This document shows, piece after piece, positions 15,469 to 26,311 of a DNA stretch of 64,000 nucleotides. Origin of the DNA: Collimonas sp. OK307 (GTDB lineage: Bacteria; Pseudomonadota; Gammaproteobacteria; Burkholderiales; Burkholderiaceae_D). Where the stretch lies: the NCBI RefSeq assembly GCF_900113705.1, contig NZ_FOQI01000006.1:124001-188000 (forward strand), written 5' to 3'. The notes under the pieces are model-generated. The model searched no databases. It was not told where the DNA came from and worked only from the letters and a program-made list of their open reading frames with translations. Every line of letters begins with the position of its first letter. The first letter of the stretch is position 1. Position numbers and translations under genes: made by a program.

Positions 15469-16670
15469 CAGAACGTATCGCCAGGCACGCGTACCCACCC
15501 TTCCATCAACACCCGGGCGCTACGACTCATGATGGCTTTGTTCACGCTCCATTCGCCGTTTACCTGGCTAGCTTCCGCGCCAACGCGCAAGGTGCCCGAT
15601 GGATGCCCGAAGCGCACCGCACTTTTCGCCCCGCCGCCGGCGGCAAGGTTCACCAGCGTGCCGGGGATCGCAGCGGCGGTGCCGATGGCAACCGCTGCCG
15701 TACCCATCATGGCGTGATGCAGCTTGCCCATGGATAACGCACGCACCAGCAAGTCGATATCGCCGGCGGCGACCTGCTTGCCGCTGGAGGAAACATAGCT
15801 GGCTGGCTTGGCGACGAAGGCTACTTTCGGGGTGTGCTGGCGATTGGCTGCTTCATCAAGATGCTTGATGAGGCCCATGCGCAACGCGCCATGCGCGCGA
15901 ATGGTCTCGAATTTGGCCAATGCGTCGGCATCTCCGTTAATCGCGTCCTGCAGCTCTGTACCGGTGTAGCCGATCGCTTCCGCATTAAGGAAGATGGTCG
16001 GGATGCCGGCGTTGATCATGGTGACCTTGAGCGTGCCGACTCCCGGAACCTCGAGATCGTCAACCAGGTTCCCGGTGGGAAACATGGATCCGCCCTCACC
16101 GTCTTCGTCAGCTGCCGGCGCCATGAATTCAAGTTGCACCTCCGCCGCCGGGAATGTGACGCCGTCGAGCTCGAAGTCACCGGTTTCCTGCACGGCGCCG
16201 TTAGTGATGGGCACGTGTGCGATGATGGTCTTGGCGATATTCGCCTGCCAGATACGCACAGTTGCCATGCCGTTTTGCGGAATGCGGACGGCATCGACCA
16301 GGCCGCTAGCGATCGCGAACGAACCAACCGCGGCGGACAGGTTGCCGCAGTTACCGCTCCAGTCGACAAATGCTTTATCGATGGCGACCTGACCGAACAG
16401 GTAATCGACATCGTGATCGGGCTTGCTGCTCTTGGACAGGATGACCGTCTTGCTGGTACTTGAGGTCGCCGCACCCATGCCGTCAATCTGCTTGCCGTAA
16501 GGGTCCGGGCTGCCGATGACGCGCAGCAGCAGCGCGTCACGCGCTGCGCCGGGTACCTGCGCTGCTTCGGGTAAGTCTTGCAGACGGAAGAACACGCCTT
16601 TGCTGGTGCCGCCACGCATGTAGGTGGCGGCAATCTTGATTTGAGGTAGGTGTGTCAAAGCGTGAGCCAT
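15468..16670 (-). CDS. prpF: 2-methylaconitate cis-trans isomerase PrpF
   Basis: A 400-residue member of the PrpF/DapF-like fold. Characteristic stretches are [15 protein letters not shown] at the N-terminus, [18 protein letters not shown] and [13 protein letters not shown]. It works with AcnD: AcnD dehydrates 2-methylcitrate to an aconitate isomer and PrpF converts it to the form that is rehydrated. An AGAGGA site precedes the ATG. It lies 15 bases after acnD and overlaps coaD by one base. Confidence 0.96.
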   Translation of the reverse strand: MAHALTHLPQIKIAATYMRGGTSKGVFFRLQDLPEAAQVPGAARDALLLRVIGSPDPYGKQIDGMGAATSSTSKTVILSKSSKPDHDVDYLFGQVAIDKAFVDWSGNCGNLSAAVGSFAIASGLVDAVRIPQNGMATVRIWQANIAKTIIAHVPITNGAVQETGDFELDGVTFPAAEVQLEFMAPAADEDGEGGSMFPTGNLVDDLEVPGVGTLKVTMINAGIPTIFLNAEAIGYTGTELQDAINGDADALAKFETIRAHGALRMGLIKHLDEAANRQHTPKVAFVAKPASYVSSSGKQVAAGDIDLLVRALSMGKLHHAMMGTAAVAIGTAAAIPGTLVNLAAGGGAKSAVRFGHPSGTLRVGAEASQVNGEWSVNKAIMSRSARVLMEGWVRVPGDTF

Positions 16671-16685
16671 TTTGTGTTGTCCTCT

Positions 16686-19280
16686 TCAGGCAGCCGTTGA
16701 CGATTCGAGGAAGTCCTGAGCGAAGCGCTGCAGCACGCCGCCCGCTTCGTAGATCGAAACTTCTTCTGCGGTGTCAAGGCGGCAAGTCACGGGTACTTCC
16801 ACGCGCTCGCCGTTCTTGCGGTTGATGACCAGCGTCAGCGTCGTGCGCGGCGTACGCTCACCAATCACGTCGAAGGTTTCGGTACCGTCGATGTTCAAGG
16901 TGATGCGGTTGACACCGGGCTTGAACTCCAGCGGCAGCACGCCCATGCCGACCAGGTTGGTGCGGTGGATACGCTCAAAGCCTTCCGCCACGATGGCTTC
17001 CACGCCTGCCAGGCGTACGCCTTTGGCGGCCCAGTCACGTGAGGAGCCCTGGCCGTAATCGGCGCCGGCAATCACGATCAGCGGCTGCTTGCGCTCCATG
17101 TAGATCTCGATGGCTTCCCACATGCGGCTGACCGTGCCTTCCGGTTCCATGCGCGTCAGCGAGCCCGCTTTCACTTTGCCGTTTTCCATCACCATTTCGT
17201 TCTTCAGGGTCGGATTGGCGAAGGTGGCGCGTTGAGCGGTGAGGTGATCGCCGCGATGGGTGGCGTAGGAGTTGAAGTCTTCCTCAGGCAAGCCCATCTT
17301 CGCCAGGTACGCACCCGCTGCGCTATCAAGCATGATGGCATTCGATGGCGACAGATGGTCGGTAGTAATGTTATCGCCCAACACCGCCAGCGGCCGCATG
17401 CCTTTCATCGTACGTTCACCAGCCAATGCGCCTTCCCAATACGGCGGGCGACGGATATAGGTAGTCTGCGGACGCCAGTCGTACAGCGGGCTGACTTTCT
17501 CGCCGTTATCGGCGACCACGGCAAACATCGGTTCGTAGACCTTGCGGAACAACTCCGGCTTGACGCTGGAGGCGACGATGGCATCGATTTCCTCATCGGA
17601 CGGCCAGATGTCTTTCAAGGTCACGGGATGACCATCGGCATCGATGCCCAGGATATCTTTCTCGATGTCGAAACGGATGGTGCCTGCTATGGCGTAGGCC
17701 ACCACCAACGGCGGCGAGGCCAGGAAGGCTTGCTTGGCGTAAGGGTGGATACGGCCGTCGAAGTTTCGGTTGCCCGAGAGGACAGCAGTAGCGTACAGAT
17801 CGCGCTCCACTACTTCCTTCTGGATAACCGGATCCAGTGCGCCGCTCATCCCGTTGCAGGTAGTACAGGCAAACGCCACTACTCCGAAGCCCAGTGTTTC
17901 CAGTTCCGGCATCAGCCCGGCAGCTTCCAGGTACAGTGCAACCGCCTTCGAACCTGGCGCCAGCGAGCTTTTCACCCACGGCTTGCGAGTGAGGCCACGA
18001 GTATTCGCGTTGCGCGCCAGCAGGCCGGCGGCGATCATGTTGCGCGGATTGTTAGTGTTGGTGCAGCTGGTGATGGCGGCGATGATCACGGCGCCGTCTG
18101 GCATCAGGCCTGGCTCATTCTCTACCTTGCCGCTGATGCCGCGGGCGGCCAGTTCGGAAGTCGGCACGCGATTGTGCGGGTTAGACGGTCCGGCAATGTT
18201 ACGCACCACGGAAGACAGGTCGAACTTGATGACGCGTTCGTACTCGGCGTGCTTCAGAGTGTCGGCCCAGAGACCGGTTTCCTTGGCGTAGATTTCCACC
18301 AGCTTGACCAGTGCATCATCGCGGCCGGTGAGTTTCAGGTATTTGATGGTTTGCTCGTCGATGTAAAACATCGCAGCAGTGGAGCCGAACTCCGGCGCCA
18401 TGTTGGAAATGGTTGCGCGGTCGCCCAGCGTCAGGTGGGAGGCACCCTCACCGTAGAATTCGAGATAGGAGGAGACAACCTTCTGCGCACGCAGAAACTC
18501 GGTCAGCGCCAGCACGATATCGGTCGCAGTGATACCCGGCTGCGGCTTGCCGCTCAGCTCAACGCCGATGATGTCCGGCAGGCGCATCCAAGAGGCGCGG
18601 CCCAGCATCACGCTTTCTGCTTCCAGGCCGCCGACACCAATGGCGATCACGCCCAGCGCATCCACCATCGGCGTGTGACTGTCGGTGCCGACCAGGGTAT
18701 CCGGGAAAGCGACGCCATCTTTCACCTGCACCACCGGCGACATGCGCTCGAGGTTGATCTGATGCAGGATGCCGTTACCCGGCGGGATCACGTCGACGTT
18801 CTTGAACGCCTTCTTGGTCCAGTTGATGAAATCGAAGCGGTCTTCGTTACGACGGTCTTCGATGGCGCGGTTCTTGCCGAACGCATCCGGATCGAAACCG
18901 CCACACTCAACCGCCAGCGAGTGGTCCACCACCAGTTGTGTCGGCACAACCGGATTGACCAGTGCCGGATCTCCGCCCTGAGCGGCGATCGCATCGCGCA
19001 GGCCGGCGAGATCGACCAGTGCGGTCTGGCCCAGGATGTCATGGCACACCACACGCGCCGGGAACCATGGGAAATCCAGGTCGCGCTTGCGCTCGATGAA
19101 TTGTTTCAGGGAGTCGGTCAGGGTCGCGGGGTCGCAACGGCGCACGAGGTTTTCGGCCAGCACGCGCGAGGTGTACGGCAGCTTGTCGTAGGCGCCAGGC
19201 TGGATGGCGTCAACCGCGGCACGCGTGTCGAAAAAATCCAGCTTGGTGCCAGGAAGGGGTTTGCGGTTTGCTGTGTTCAT
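16686..19280 (-). CDS. acnD: Fe/S-dependent 2-methylisocitrate dehydratase AcnD
   Basis: An 864-residue aconitase-family enzyme of the methylcitrate cycle, replacing PrpD. Aconitase hallmarks are [15 protein letters not shown], the cluster-binding [12 protein letters not shown] and [11 protein letters not shown], and [10 protein letters not shown]. The C-terminal swivel domain holds [19 protein letters not shown]. The cubane 4Fe-4S cluster would bind the three cysteines in SCT and CTTC. The gene sits between prpC (93 bases upstream) and prpF (15 bases downstream), the known acnD-prpF variant of the operon. Confidence 0.97.
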   Translation of the reverse strand: MNTANRKPLPGTKLDFFDTRAAVDAIQPGAYDKLPYTSRVLAENLVRRCDPATLTDSLKQFIERKRDLDFPWFPARVVCHDILGQTALVDLAGLRDAIAAQGGDPALVNPVVPTQLVVDHSLAVECGGFDPDAFGKNRAIEDRRNEDRFDFINWTKKAFKNVDVIPPGNGILHQINLERMSPVVQVKDGVAFPDTLVGTDSHTPMVDALGVIAIGVGGLEAESVMLGRASWMRLPDIIGVELSGKPQPGITATDIVLALTEFLRAQKVVSSYLEFYGEGASHLTLGDRATISNMAPEFGSTAAMFYIDEQTIKYLKLTGRDDALVKLVEIYAKETGLWADTLKHAEYERVIKFDLSSVVRNIAGPSNPHNRVPTSELAARGISGKVENEPGLMPDGAVIIAAITSCTNTNNPRNMIAAGLLARNANTRGLTRKPWVKSSLAPGSKAVALYLEAAGLMPELETLGFGVVAFACTTCNGMSGALDPVIQKEVVERDLYATAVLSGNRNFDGRIHPYAKQAFLASPPLVVAYAIAGTIRFDIEKDILGIDADGHPVTLKDIWPSDEEIDAIVASSVKPELFRKVYEPMFAVVADNGEKVSPLYDWRPQTTYIRRPPYWEGALAGERTMKGMRPLAVLGDNITTDHLSPSNAIMLDSAAGAYLAKMGLPEEDFNSYATHRGDHLTAQRATFANPTLKNEMVMENGKVKAGSLTRMEPEGTVSRMWEAIEIYMERKQPLIVIAGADYGQGSSRDWAAKGVRLAGVEAIVAEGFERIHRTNLVGMGVLPLEFKPGVNRITLNIDGTETFDVIGERTPRTTLTLVINRKNGERVEVPVTCRLDTAEEVSIYEAGGVLQRFAQDFLESSTAA

Positions 19281-19373
19281 GGCTCAGTCAAGAAAGGGGT
19301 AATAGTCGGGCTCAGGCTTTACTGTACTTAAGGACCATAACGAACCGTACGGCCCGTCATGGTCCTTGAGCGA

Positions 19374-20525
19374 TTAGCGTTTGCCGATCGGTACAAACTC
19401 CAGATTATCCGGACCGACATAATTAGCCGACGGGCGAATGATCTTGTTATCGATACGCTGCTCGATCACGTGCGCGGCCCAGCCGGACGTACGGGAAATC
19501 ACGAACAGCGGTGTAAACATCGCGGTCGGCACACCCATCATATGGTACGAAACGGCCGAGAACCAGTCCAGGTTCGGGAACATTTTCTTGACTTCCCACA
19601 TCACCGACTCCAGGCGCTCGGCGATGTCGAACATCGCAGTCGAGCCCGCTTCCGACGACAACTTGCGCGCCACTTCCTTGATGACCTTGTTGCGCGGATC
19701 CGATACGGTATAGACAGGGTGGCCGAAACCGATCACCACTTCCTTGTTCTCTACCCGGCTGCGGATATCGGCTTCTGCTTCATCCGGATTGTCGTAACGC
19801 TTTTGGATTTCCAACGCCACTTCATTCGCGCCGCCGTGTTTCGGACCGCGCAAGGCGCCGATTGCGCCGGTGATTGCAGAGTAAAAATCCGAGCCTGTAC
19901 CGGCAATCACGCGGCTGGTAAAGGTGGATGCATTGAATTCGTGTTCCGCGTACAGGATCAGCGAAACGTGCATCGCTTTTACCCATGAGTCCGATGGCTT
20001 CACGCCATGCAGCAGGTGCAGGAAATGGCCGCCGATGGAGTCGTCGTCGGTTTCGACTTCGATGCGCTTGCCATTGGTACTGAAGTGATACCAGTACAGC
20101 AGCATGGAGCCGAACGACGCCATCAGGCGGTCGGCGATGTCGCGTGCGCCTGGCGCATTGTGGTCATCTTTCTCAGGCAGCGTGCAGCCCAGCACCGAGA
20201 CGCCGGTGCGCATCACGTCCATCGGATGCGATGCGGCAGGCAACGCTTCCAGCGCGGCCTTGACGCTGGCTGGCAAGCCGCGCAAGGATTTCAACTTGGT
20301 CTTGTAACCCTTGAGTTCAGCGGCAGTCGGCAACTTGCCGTGCACCAGCAGATAAGCGATTTCCTCGAATTCGCAAGTATCGGCGATATCCAGGATGTCA
20401 TAACCACGGTAATGCAGGTCGTTGCCGGTTTTACCGACGGAACACAGCGCAGTGTTACCTGCGGTCACGCCGGACAGTGCGACGGATTTTTTTGGTTTGA
20501 AACTAGTTACTTGTGCTTCACTCAT
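19374..20525 (-). CDS. prpC: 2-methylcitrate synthase
   Basis: A 383-residue citrate-synthase-family enzyme joining propionyl-CoA and oxaloacetate. Motifs include [14 protein letters not shown] near the N-terminus, the catalytic-His region [22 protein letters not shown] and [14 protein letters not shown], and the terminal catalytic region [33 protein letters not shown]. The short length and operon context distinguish it from GltA. A strong CAGGAG site precedes the ATG. Confidence 0.97.
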   Translation of the reverse strand: MSEAQVTSFKPKKSVALSGVTAGNTALCSVGKTGNDLHYRGYDILDIADTCEFEEIAYLLVHGKLPTAAELKGYKTKLKSLRGLPASVKAALEALPAASHPMDVMRTGVSVLGCTLPEKDDHNAPGARDIADRLMASFGSMLLYWYHFSTNGKRIEVETDDDSIGGHFLHLLHGVKPSDSWVKAMHVSLILYAEHEFNASTFTSRVIAGTGSDFYSAITGAIGALRGPKHGGANEVALEIQKRYDNPDEAEADIRSRVENKEVVIGFGHPVYTVSDPRNKVIKEVARKLSSEAGSTAMFDIAERLESVMWEVKKMFPNLDWFSAVSYHMMGVPTAMFTPLFVISRTSGWAAHVIEQRIDNKIIRPSANYVGPDNLEFVPIGKR

Positions 20526-20562
20526 TTTTGTCTCCTGACGGAAAGGAATAGGTATAACGGGT

Positions 20563-20585
20563 ATGTCTTAAATACGGATGTCTTA
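20563..20585. promoter_or_regulatory. Two direct ATGTCTTA half-sites at the prpB-prpC junction
   Basis: ATGTCTTA occurs at 20563-20570 and 20578-20585, the second overlapping the prpB stop codon. The same octamer forms each arm of the aceA upstream palindrome. A shared regulator is possible but weakly supported, because here the copies are direct rather than inverted. Confidence 0.25.
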
Positions 20586-21470
20586 TTTCTTCTGGGCTGC
20601 AAACAGGGCATCCAGATGCTGTTCGAAATCGTGATAGTTGATGCGGTCATACAATTCCATGCGTGTCTGCATGGTATCGACCACGTTCTTTTGCGTGCCG
20701 TCGCGGCGGATTGCGTTGTACACGTTTTCGGCGGCCTTGTTCATTGCGCGGAAGGCAGACAGCGGATACAGCACCAGGCCGACATCGGCTGATTTCAACT
20801 CTTCTACCGTAAACAACGGTGTGGAACCGAATTCGGTGATGTTGGCCAGTACCGGCACCTTGACGGCAGCGGCAAACTGTTTATACATCGCCAGCTCGGT
20901 AATCGCTTCCGGGAAGATCATGTCGGCGCCGGCTTCGACGCAGGCCATCGCGCGATCCAGCGCCGATTCCAGCCCTTCCACTGCGAGCGCATCGGTGCGC
21001 GCCATGATCACGAAATTGTCGTCGGTGCGGGCATCGACTGCAGCCTTGATACGGTCGACCATTTCCTGCTTGCTTACAATTTCCTTGTTCGGACGATGGC
21101 CGCAGCGCTTGGCGCCGACCTGGTCTTCGATGTGGATTGCTGCCGCGCCGAACTTGATCATCGATTTGACGGTACGGGCTACATTGAAGGCGCTGGCGCC
21201 GAAACCGGTATCCACGTCGACCAGCAAAGGCAGGTCGCAGACATCCGTGATGCGTCGCACGTCGGTCAGCACGTCGTCCAGATTGGAGATGCCGAGGTCG
21301 GGCAAGCCGAGCGAACCGGCCGCGACGCCGCCGCCGGACAGGTAAATCGCCTTGAAACCGGCGCGCTTGGCCAGCAATGCGTGATTTGCGTTGATCGCAC
21401 CGATCACTTGCAACGGGGATTCTTCTTGCATCGCCTTGCGGAAAGCCGCGCCTGCGGAATGTTGACTCAT
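20583..21470 (-). CDS. prpB: Methylisocitrate lyase
   Basis: A 295-residue lyase splitting 2-methylisocitrate into pyruvate and succinate. The phosphoenolpyruvate-mutase-type catalytic loop is visible as [11 protein letters not shown], with metal-binding [13 protein letters not shown] and the [11 protein letters not shown] region. The ATG at 21470 has a good CAGGAG site and gives the standard [11 protein letters not shown] start; the frame also extends upstream to 21503. It is the first gene of the operon, about 67 bases after a sigma-54 promoter. Confidence 0.97.
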   Translation of the reverse strand: MSQHSAGAAFRKAMQEESPLQVIGAINANHALLAKRAGFKAIYLSGGGVAAGSLGLPDLGISNLDDVLTDVRRITDVCDLPLLVDVDTGFGASAFNVARTVKSMIKFGAAAIHIEDQVGAKRCGHRPNKEIVSKQEMVDRIKAAVDARTDDNFVIMARTDALAVEGLESALDRAMACVEAGADMIFPEAITELAMYKQFAAAVKVPVLANITEFGSTPLFTVEELKSADVGLVLYPLSAFRAMNKAAENVYNAIRRDGTQKNVVDTMQTRMELYDRINYHDFEQHLDALFAAQKK

Positions 21471-21537
21471 ATCTTCTCCTGATGGATTGCTAATTTGTTT
21501 CATGCAGACGTCTGCATCGGGACTTTCCCTTTATAGA

Positions 21538-21552
21538 GCAATCGCTGTGCCA
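21538..21552 (-). promoter_or_regulatory. Sigma-54 (-24/-12) promoter for prpB
   Basis: On the minus strand, TGGCAC, five bases, then TTGC followed by T: an exact match to the RpoN consensus core with correct spacing. It faces prpB and is paired with PrpR, a sigma-54 activator, encoded divergently. An AT-rich stretch next to it (AATCAATAAGATA near 21603) resembles an IHF site with a mismatch. Confidence 0.88.
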
Positions 21553-21671
21553 CGCGGTGAAGCACGGCCAGATAAATTTGCGAAAAATATAAATTATTCA
21601 ATAAAATCAATAAGATACAAATAAAAATTGGCACAGGAAAAATTCATCCGGCATCAAAATAAACAACGAAA

Positions 21672-21734
21672 TTGTTTCAATTGATGTTACATTGATGCAT
21701 ATTGAAACACATCTGTTACGTATATTTGAAACAT
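21672..21734. promoter_or_regulatory. Probable PrpR upstream activating sequences
   Basis: Three related blocks lie between the divergent genes: TTGTTTCAAT (21672-21681), ATTGAAACA (21701-21709) and TTTGAAACAT (21725-21734). The first is inverted relative to the others, and TGTTAC occurs twice between them. They lie 120-180 bases upstream of the RpoN promoter, the usual enhancer distance. The last block overlaps the prpR start, so PrpR may also repress itself. Confidence 0.5.
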
Positions 21735-23379
21735 GCAACATCCACCTCCCGCCCGACGTAAGGCCGGCGAAGCCGGCGACCCCAACCAAAAGCCCGTAAT
21801 CTGGACTGTCTCGGTCTCACGCCTGTCCGACCTGTTTCGCGACATTACACTGGAATACGACGACCGCGCGATTATCGAACCCATTGATCTGGGATTCGAC
21901 GAAGCCGCACGCTACATCCGGGAACGGATGGAAACCGAGCGCTGCGACGCGGTGATCTCCGCCGGCTCCAACGGCGCCTATCTGAAAAGCCGGTTATCGG
22001 TCCCGGTCGTCATCGCCAAGGCCAGCGGCTTCGACGTGCTGCAGGCATTGTCGCGCGCGCGCCAGATCACGCCCGATATCGGCATCATCACTTACCAGTC
22101 CACGATGCCGGCGCTCAAGGAATTCCAGAATGCATTCGGCATCAATATCCAGCAACGCGACTACGCGACCGAAGAAGATGCGCGGGCACAAATCAATGAA
22201 CTCAAGGCCAGCGGCGTCAAGGCGATTGTCGGCGCCGGCCTGATCACCGACCTGGCCGAAGAAGCCGGGCTGGCCGCGGTATTCGTCTATTCCGCCGCAT
22301 CGATCCGCCAGGCTTTCGACGACGCGCTGGAAATCGCGCGGTTGACTCAACTCGAATCGAACCGCAGCCACAGCCGTAGTCCGCCGCTGGCCGACACGCT
22401 GCGCGCCAAGCATGGCCTCAACGATTTGCGCGGCGATTCGCCGATGATGGAAACCCTGCGCCAGTCGATCGTACTGTATGCCAAATCGCAGGCCACTGTG
22501 CTGATCCAGGGCGAAACCGGCACCGGCAAGGAACTGGTCGCGCAAGCGATTCACCGCGAGAATCCGCGCGCGCTCATCGGCAATAAACCGTTTGTCGCAG
22601 TCAACTGCGGTGCGATTGCAGAATCGCTGCTGGAATCAGAACTGTTCGGCTATGAAGAAGGCGCATTCACCGGTTCGCGTCGCGGCGGCCACGCCGGCCT
22701 GTTCGAAGCGGCCCATCGCGGCACGCTGTTCCTCGATGAAATCGGCGAAATGCCGCTGGCGCTGCAGACGCGCTTGCTGCGGGTGCTGGAAGAACGCGAA
22801 GTGGTACGGGTTGGCGGTACGAGGCCGATTGCGGTTGATGTGCGCATCATCAGCGCCACCCATTGCGACCTGGAACAGCGGGTACGCGAAGGCCGTTTCC
22901 GCGCCGACCTGTTTTATCGCCTGGCGGTATTGAGGCTGACGCTGGCGCCGTTGCGCGAACGCCCGGAAGACCTGATCGCGCTGGCCGAATGGTGCCTGAA
23001 AAAGGCGCTGGCCGCCCTTGGCGCCCGCCCGCACCCGAATCTGCATGCTGAAATCGTCGCTTGCGCCCCCCTGCTCGGCGCCTATGCCTGGCCGGGCAAT
23101 GCGCGCGAGGTACGTAACCTGATGGAAAGGCTGGCGCTGTTCCTGGCGGCTGAACCGCTGCAGGCATTGTCGCCGGCCTTCATCCTCAGTGTTGCGCCGG
23201 AATTTGCCCAGGTAACGATGCCAATGCCCGGAATCGCGCAGGTAACCACAAGCGCCGCACCGCCGACCGTAGAGAGCATCGCGCAAGTATTGGCCCGTTT
23301 CGGTGGCAACCGCGAAGCAGCAGCCAAACATCTCGGCATCAGCCGTACCACGCTATGGCGCAAGATCAGGAATCAATGA
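21733..23379 (+). CDS. prpR: Propionate catabolism operon regulator PrpR (sigma-54 activator)
   Basis: A 548-residue enhancer-binding protein. Residues about 20-200 are the PrpR sensor domain ([22 protein letters not shown], then [22 protein letters not shown]), which senses 2-methylcitrate in relatives. The AAA+ domain has Walker A GETGTGKE and the sigma-54 contact GAFTG. A Fis-type helix-turn-helix ends the protein ([22 protein letters not shown]). No Shine-Dalgarno is evident before the ATG, but the next starts would cut the sensor domain. It is divergent from prpB. Confidence 0.96.
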   Translation: MQHPPPARRKAGEAGDPNQKPVIWTVSVSRLSDLFRDITLEYDDRAIIEPIDLGFDEAARYIRERMETERCDAVISAGSNGAYLKSRLSVPVVIAKASGFDVLQALSRARQITPDIGIITYQSTMPALKEFQNAFGINIQQRDYATEEDARAQINELKASGVKAIVGAGLITDLAEEAGLAAVFVYSAASIRQAFDDALEIARLTQLESNRSHSRSPPLADTLRAKHGLNDLRGDSPMMETLRQSIVLYAKSQATVLIQGETGTGKELVAQAIHRENPRALIGNKPFVAVNCGAIAESLLESELFGYEEGAFTGSRRGGHAGLFEAAHRGTLFLDEIGEMPLALQTRLLRVLEEREVVRVGGTRPIAVDVRIISATHCDLEQRVREGRFRADLFYRLAVLRLTLAPLRERPEDLIALAEWCLKKALAALGARPHPNLHAEIVACAPLLGAYAWPGNAREVRNLMERLALFLAAEPLQALSPAFILSVAPEFAQVTMPMPGIAQVTTSAAPPTVESIAQVLARFGGNREAAAKHLGISRTTLWRKIRNQ

Positions 23380-23475
23380 TCAACGGCAATAAGGATTTCA
23401 GGTGCGATTAATTGGAATGCAAGGGAGAATATTGACATGCGCCAAAGAGAAGCCGCATGGATAAAGACTTTGAAA

Positions 23476-23550
23476 TGGTGGGAAGTACAAGTTTCGAACT
23501 TGTGACCTATCGCGTGTGAGGCGATCGCTCTACCCCTGAGCTAACCTCCC
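23476..23550 (-). tRNA. tRNA-Val (anticodon CAC)
   Basis: The minus strand folds as a full cloverleaf. The acceptor GGGAGGT pairs with ACTTCCC, the D-arm is GCTCAGGGGTAGAGC, the anticodon stem is ATCGC/GCGAT with loop CTCACAC (anticodon CAC, reading GTG), and the T-arm is ACAAGTTCGAAACTTGT. The 3' end is discriminator A plus an encoded CCA. It stands alone between prpR and relA with no integrase or duplicated end nearby. Confidence 0.96.
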
Positions 23551-23644
23551 GGAGAGGTCGCTATTATGGCATAAAATTTCCGGTAAATAAAGCAGGTGCT
23601 GAGACGATTTGACCCACTCCCCTCCAGCCCCTGCTCCGCCAGCC

Positions 23645-25909
23645 TTATTGGCGCTTGGCTTCCAGCACCCCTTTTACGTCGCGAATCACGGTCAGGGCTT
23701 TTTGCAGCTGGGCAGTGGAAGCGATTTCCGCAGTGAACGCCATCCGCGCATGGGCCTTGGCACTTTGGGTGCTGACGCCGATGACGTTGATTTTTTCACG
23801 TAAAAACACTTCCGAGATATCCCGCAGCAGGCCTTGGCGATCGCTGGCAAGCACGAAGATATCCACCGGATAGACGGTTTCCGCTTCGGGCGCACCCCAA
23901 GTGGTCTGGATCACGCGCTCTGGCGCCTTGACGCGCATTTCGGCGAAGTTCTTGCAATTTTCGCGATGGATCGACACGCCTTTGCCGCGCGTGATGAAAC
24001 CGACCACCGGATCCGGCGGCGCCGGCTTGCAACACTTGGCCAGTTGCGTCATCAAACCATCGGTGCCTACCACCAGCACCCCAGACTTGCCGCCATGCGC
24101 CACGCTTGAGGCGCGGCTCTTGCGGGTAATCGCCGCTTCTTCCAGTTCGCTGCTGTGCTCGACCGGCCTGGTGCCGTCATCGTGCAAGGCTTGTTCTACA
24201 TGGCGCAGGCTGAATTCATCCTTGCCCAACGCCAGCAGCAGATCTTCCAGCTTGGCAAACTCAAGCTTGCGCGCCAGTTCTTCCAGGTTGACTGCGGTCT
24301 TACCTTCGCGCTGCAAGGTCTTGTCCAGCATGCTGCGGCCGGTGGCCAGAGTCTCTTGCTGCTCGATTGCGTTGAACCAGGCCCGTACCTTGGAACGGGT
24401 GCGAGCGCTGGCGGCGTAGCCCGGAGTCAGCCAGTCGCGTGAGGGACCGGCGCCGCCGGGAGCGTTTTTGGCGGTAATGATCTCTACCGTCTGGCCGTTC
24501 TTCAACGGCGTATTCAACGGCACCATGACGCCATCGACACGCGCGCCGCGGCAGCGATGTCCGACATCGGTATGCAGGTAGTAGGCAAAATCGATGGGCG
24601 TAGCGCCGCTAGGCAGTTCGATCACGCGGGCTTGCGGCGTCAACACGTAGATGTGGTCGTTGAGCGTGGCTTGCTTGAGCTTTTCCAGCCATTCGCGGCG
24701 GCTGTCTTCATGTTCGACAACCGCATCCACCACTTCGCTTTTCCAGGCCAGCAATTGACGCAGCCAGGCGATTTTTTCGTCGTATTTCTGCGCCGAGAAA
24801 TTGGAGCCGCCGGCTTCCTTGTAGCGCCAGTGGGCGGCCACCCCGTATTCGGCGAAATGGTGCATTTCATTGGTGCGGATCTGCACTTCGAGCGCCCGAT
24901 CATCGTCGGCCGTTACCACCGTGTGCAGGGATTGGTAGCCGTTTTGCTTGGGGCGTGAAATGTAGTCGTCGAATTCTTTCGGGATCGGAATCCAGATGTT
25001 GTGGACGATGCCGAGCACGGTATAGCAAGTCTTGACGTCATCGACAATCACACGGAATGCGCGGACGTCATACAGCTCCGAAAAATCGAGTTCCTTGCCT
25101 TGCATCTTGTTCCAGATGCTGTAGATGTGCTTGGGCCGGCCTGACACTTCGGCCTTGATGTCGGCCGCTGCCAGTTCGCTGCGCAAACGCGTGATCGCGG
25201 CATCGACAAAACCTTCGCGTTCGATGCGCCGCTCTTCCAGCATCTTGGCGATGCGCTTGTAAGTCACCGGATCGATGAAGCGGAACGACAGGTCTTCCAG
25301 CTCCCACTTGAGCTGCCAGATCCCGAGCCGGTTGGCCAGCGGCGCGTACAAATCCAGCGTCTCGCGTGCGTACTGGCTGGTGCGCGCGTTTTCCATCTTG
25401 TGCTCGGAAAAATAGCGCAGCGTAGTTACCCGCGAAGCCAGCCGCACCAGCACCACGCGCATGTCGGTCGCCATTGCCAGCAACATCTTGCGCAAGGTTT
25501 CCACCTGGCTGGCGGCCTGTTGCGCGGCATTTTTTCCGCGCATGACTTCTTGCGGCAAGCCGAAGGTAAATCCATGCAACCGCATCAGCTGCCGGACACC
25601 GCCTACCAGGTCCGAGATTTCCTTGCCGAATCGCTGTTCGATCGTGTCGGCATAACTGGCATCCAGCAAAGGCAATTCGAACAGCAAGGCTGCGATCCGG
25701 GTTTCGACGTCGGTATCGAGCACGGCCAGTATGCTGGCTACACCTTGCGAGAAATCGAGTGTACTCTGGCCGGTAGCGATGAAGTTATCGGCATACAGCG
25801 GTTCGACAAAAGCCAGGGCGTCGAGCACGCGCGCGCTATCCACGGCACTCAAGCCGGCGGTGCACTGCTGGATTTGCGAAGCGCGTTGTGTTGCAGTGAG
25901 CGAAACCAT
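23645..25909 (-). CDS. relA: GTP pyrophosphokinase RelA ((p)ppGpp synthetase)
   Basis: A 754-residue long RSH protein of the stringent response. The N-terminal hydrolase domain is degenerate: the catalytic His-Asp is replaced by Phe-Glu in AALLFELPLLD (residues 77-78). The synthetase domain (about 255-365) has GRPKHIYSIWNKM and KEFDDYISRPKQNGYQSLHT; the EFDD is the RelA-type EXDD motif rather than the SpoT RXKD. A TGS domain spans about 418-480 and an ACT domain about 680-752. It therefore makes but does not degrade (p)ppGpp. The start lies 11 bases after ridA on the same strand. Confidence 0.96.
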   Translation of the reverse strand: MVSLTATQRASQIQQCTAGLSAVDSARVLDALAFVEPLYADNFIATGQSTLDFSQGVASILAVLDTDVETRIAALLFELPLLDASYADTIEQRFGKEISDLVGGVRQLMRLHGFTFGLPQEVMRGKNAAQQAASQVETLRKMLLAMATDMRVVLVRLASRVTTLRYFSEHKMENARTSQYARETLDLYAPLANRLGIWQLKWELEDLSFRFIDPVTYKRIAKMLEERRIEREGFVDAAITRLRSELAAADIKAEVSGRPKHIYSIWNKMQGKELDFSELYDVRAFRVIVDDVKTCYTVLGIVHNIWIPIPKEFDDYISRPKQNGYQSLHTVVTADDDRALEVQIRTNEMHHFAEYGVAAHWRYKEAGGSNFSAQKYDEKIAWLRQLLAWKSEVVDAVVEHEDSRREWLEKLKQATLNDHIYVLTPQARVIELPSGATPIDFAYYLHTDVGHRCRGARVDGVMVPLNTPLKNGQTVEIITAKNAPGGAGPSRDWLTPGYAASARTRSKVRAWFNAIEQQETLATGRSMLDKTLQREGKTAVNLEELARKLEFAKLEDLLLALGKDEFSLRHVEQALHDDGTRPVEHSSELEEAAITRKSRASSVAHGGKSGVLVVGTDGLMTQLAKCCKPAPPDPVVGFITRGKGVSIHRENCKNFAEMRVKAPERVIQTTWGAPEAETVYPVDIFVLASDRQGLLRDISEVFLREKINVIGVSTQSAKAHARMAFTAEIASTAQLQKALTVIRDVKGVLEAKRQ

Positions 25910-25919
25910 GCTTACATCT

Positions 25920-26270
25920 TTATTTTTGTGCTGCGACCACGATAATTTCTATCAGGATTTCCGGACGGGCCAGCTTGGCTTCCACCGTCGCTCGTGGTGG
26001 CGCATTGCCGGCCGACACCCATGTATCCCACACCGCATTCATGCCATCGAAATCCTTGACGTCGGCCAGGTAGATCTGGCACGACAGGATGTGATGCTTG
26101 TCGCTGCCGGCTTCCACCAGCAAACGATCGATATGGGCCAGCGATTCACGCGTCTGGCCTTCGATGTTCTGGGTTGTATCTTCTGCCAGTTGGCCAGCCA
26201 GGTAAACGGTGCCGTTGTGGATGGCGACTTCTGAAAGTCTCTTGCCGACATGCAGGCGTTGGATAGCCAT
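25920..26270 (-). CDS. RidA/YjgF/Rid family protein
   Basis: A 116-residue member of the Rid family, whose archetype hydrolyses reactive enamines/imines from PLP enzymes. Visible motifs are NGTVYLAGQLAED, LAHIDRLLVEAGSDKHHILSCQIYLADVKDFDGMNAVW and PPRATVEAKLARPEILIEI. The Arg of PRAT contacts the substrate carboxylate in RidA, which this protein keeps. It is smaller than RidA (about 128) and looks like an RidA-related subgroup. It lies immediately upstream of relA on the same strand with a CAGGAG site. Confidence 0.9.
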   Translation of the reverse strand: MAIQRLHVGKRLSEVAIHNGTVYLAGQLAEDTTQNIEGQTRESLAHIDRLLVEAGSDKHHILSCQIYLADVKDFDGMNAVWDTWVSAGNAPPRATVEAKLARPEILIEIIVVAAQK

Positions 26271-26311
26271 AATTCGTCTCCTGAATTTAAAAAAACTTAA
26301 GCAATAACAAA

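Noticed and set aside
17232-19331. A 699-codon open frame antisense to acnD
   Set aside because: It mirrors acnD codon structure in a GC-rich gene; the protein is rich in His, Gln and Arg with no recognisable domain, while acnD is unmistakable.
23476-23550. tRNA-Val as attachment site of a genomic island
   Set aside because: No integrase, no repeated tRNA 3' end and no change in gene character nearby; flanks are core genes.
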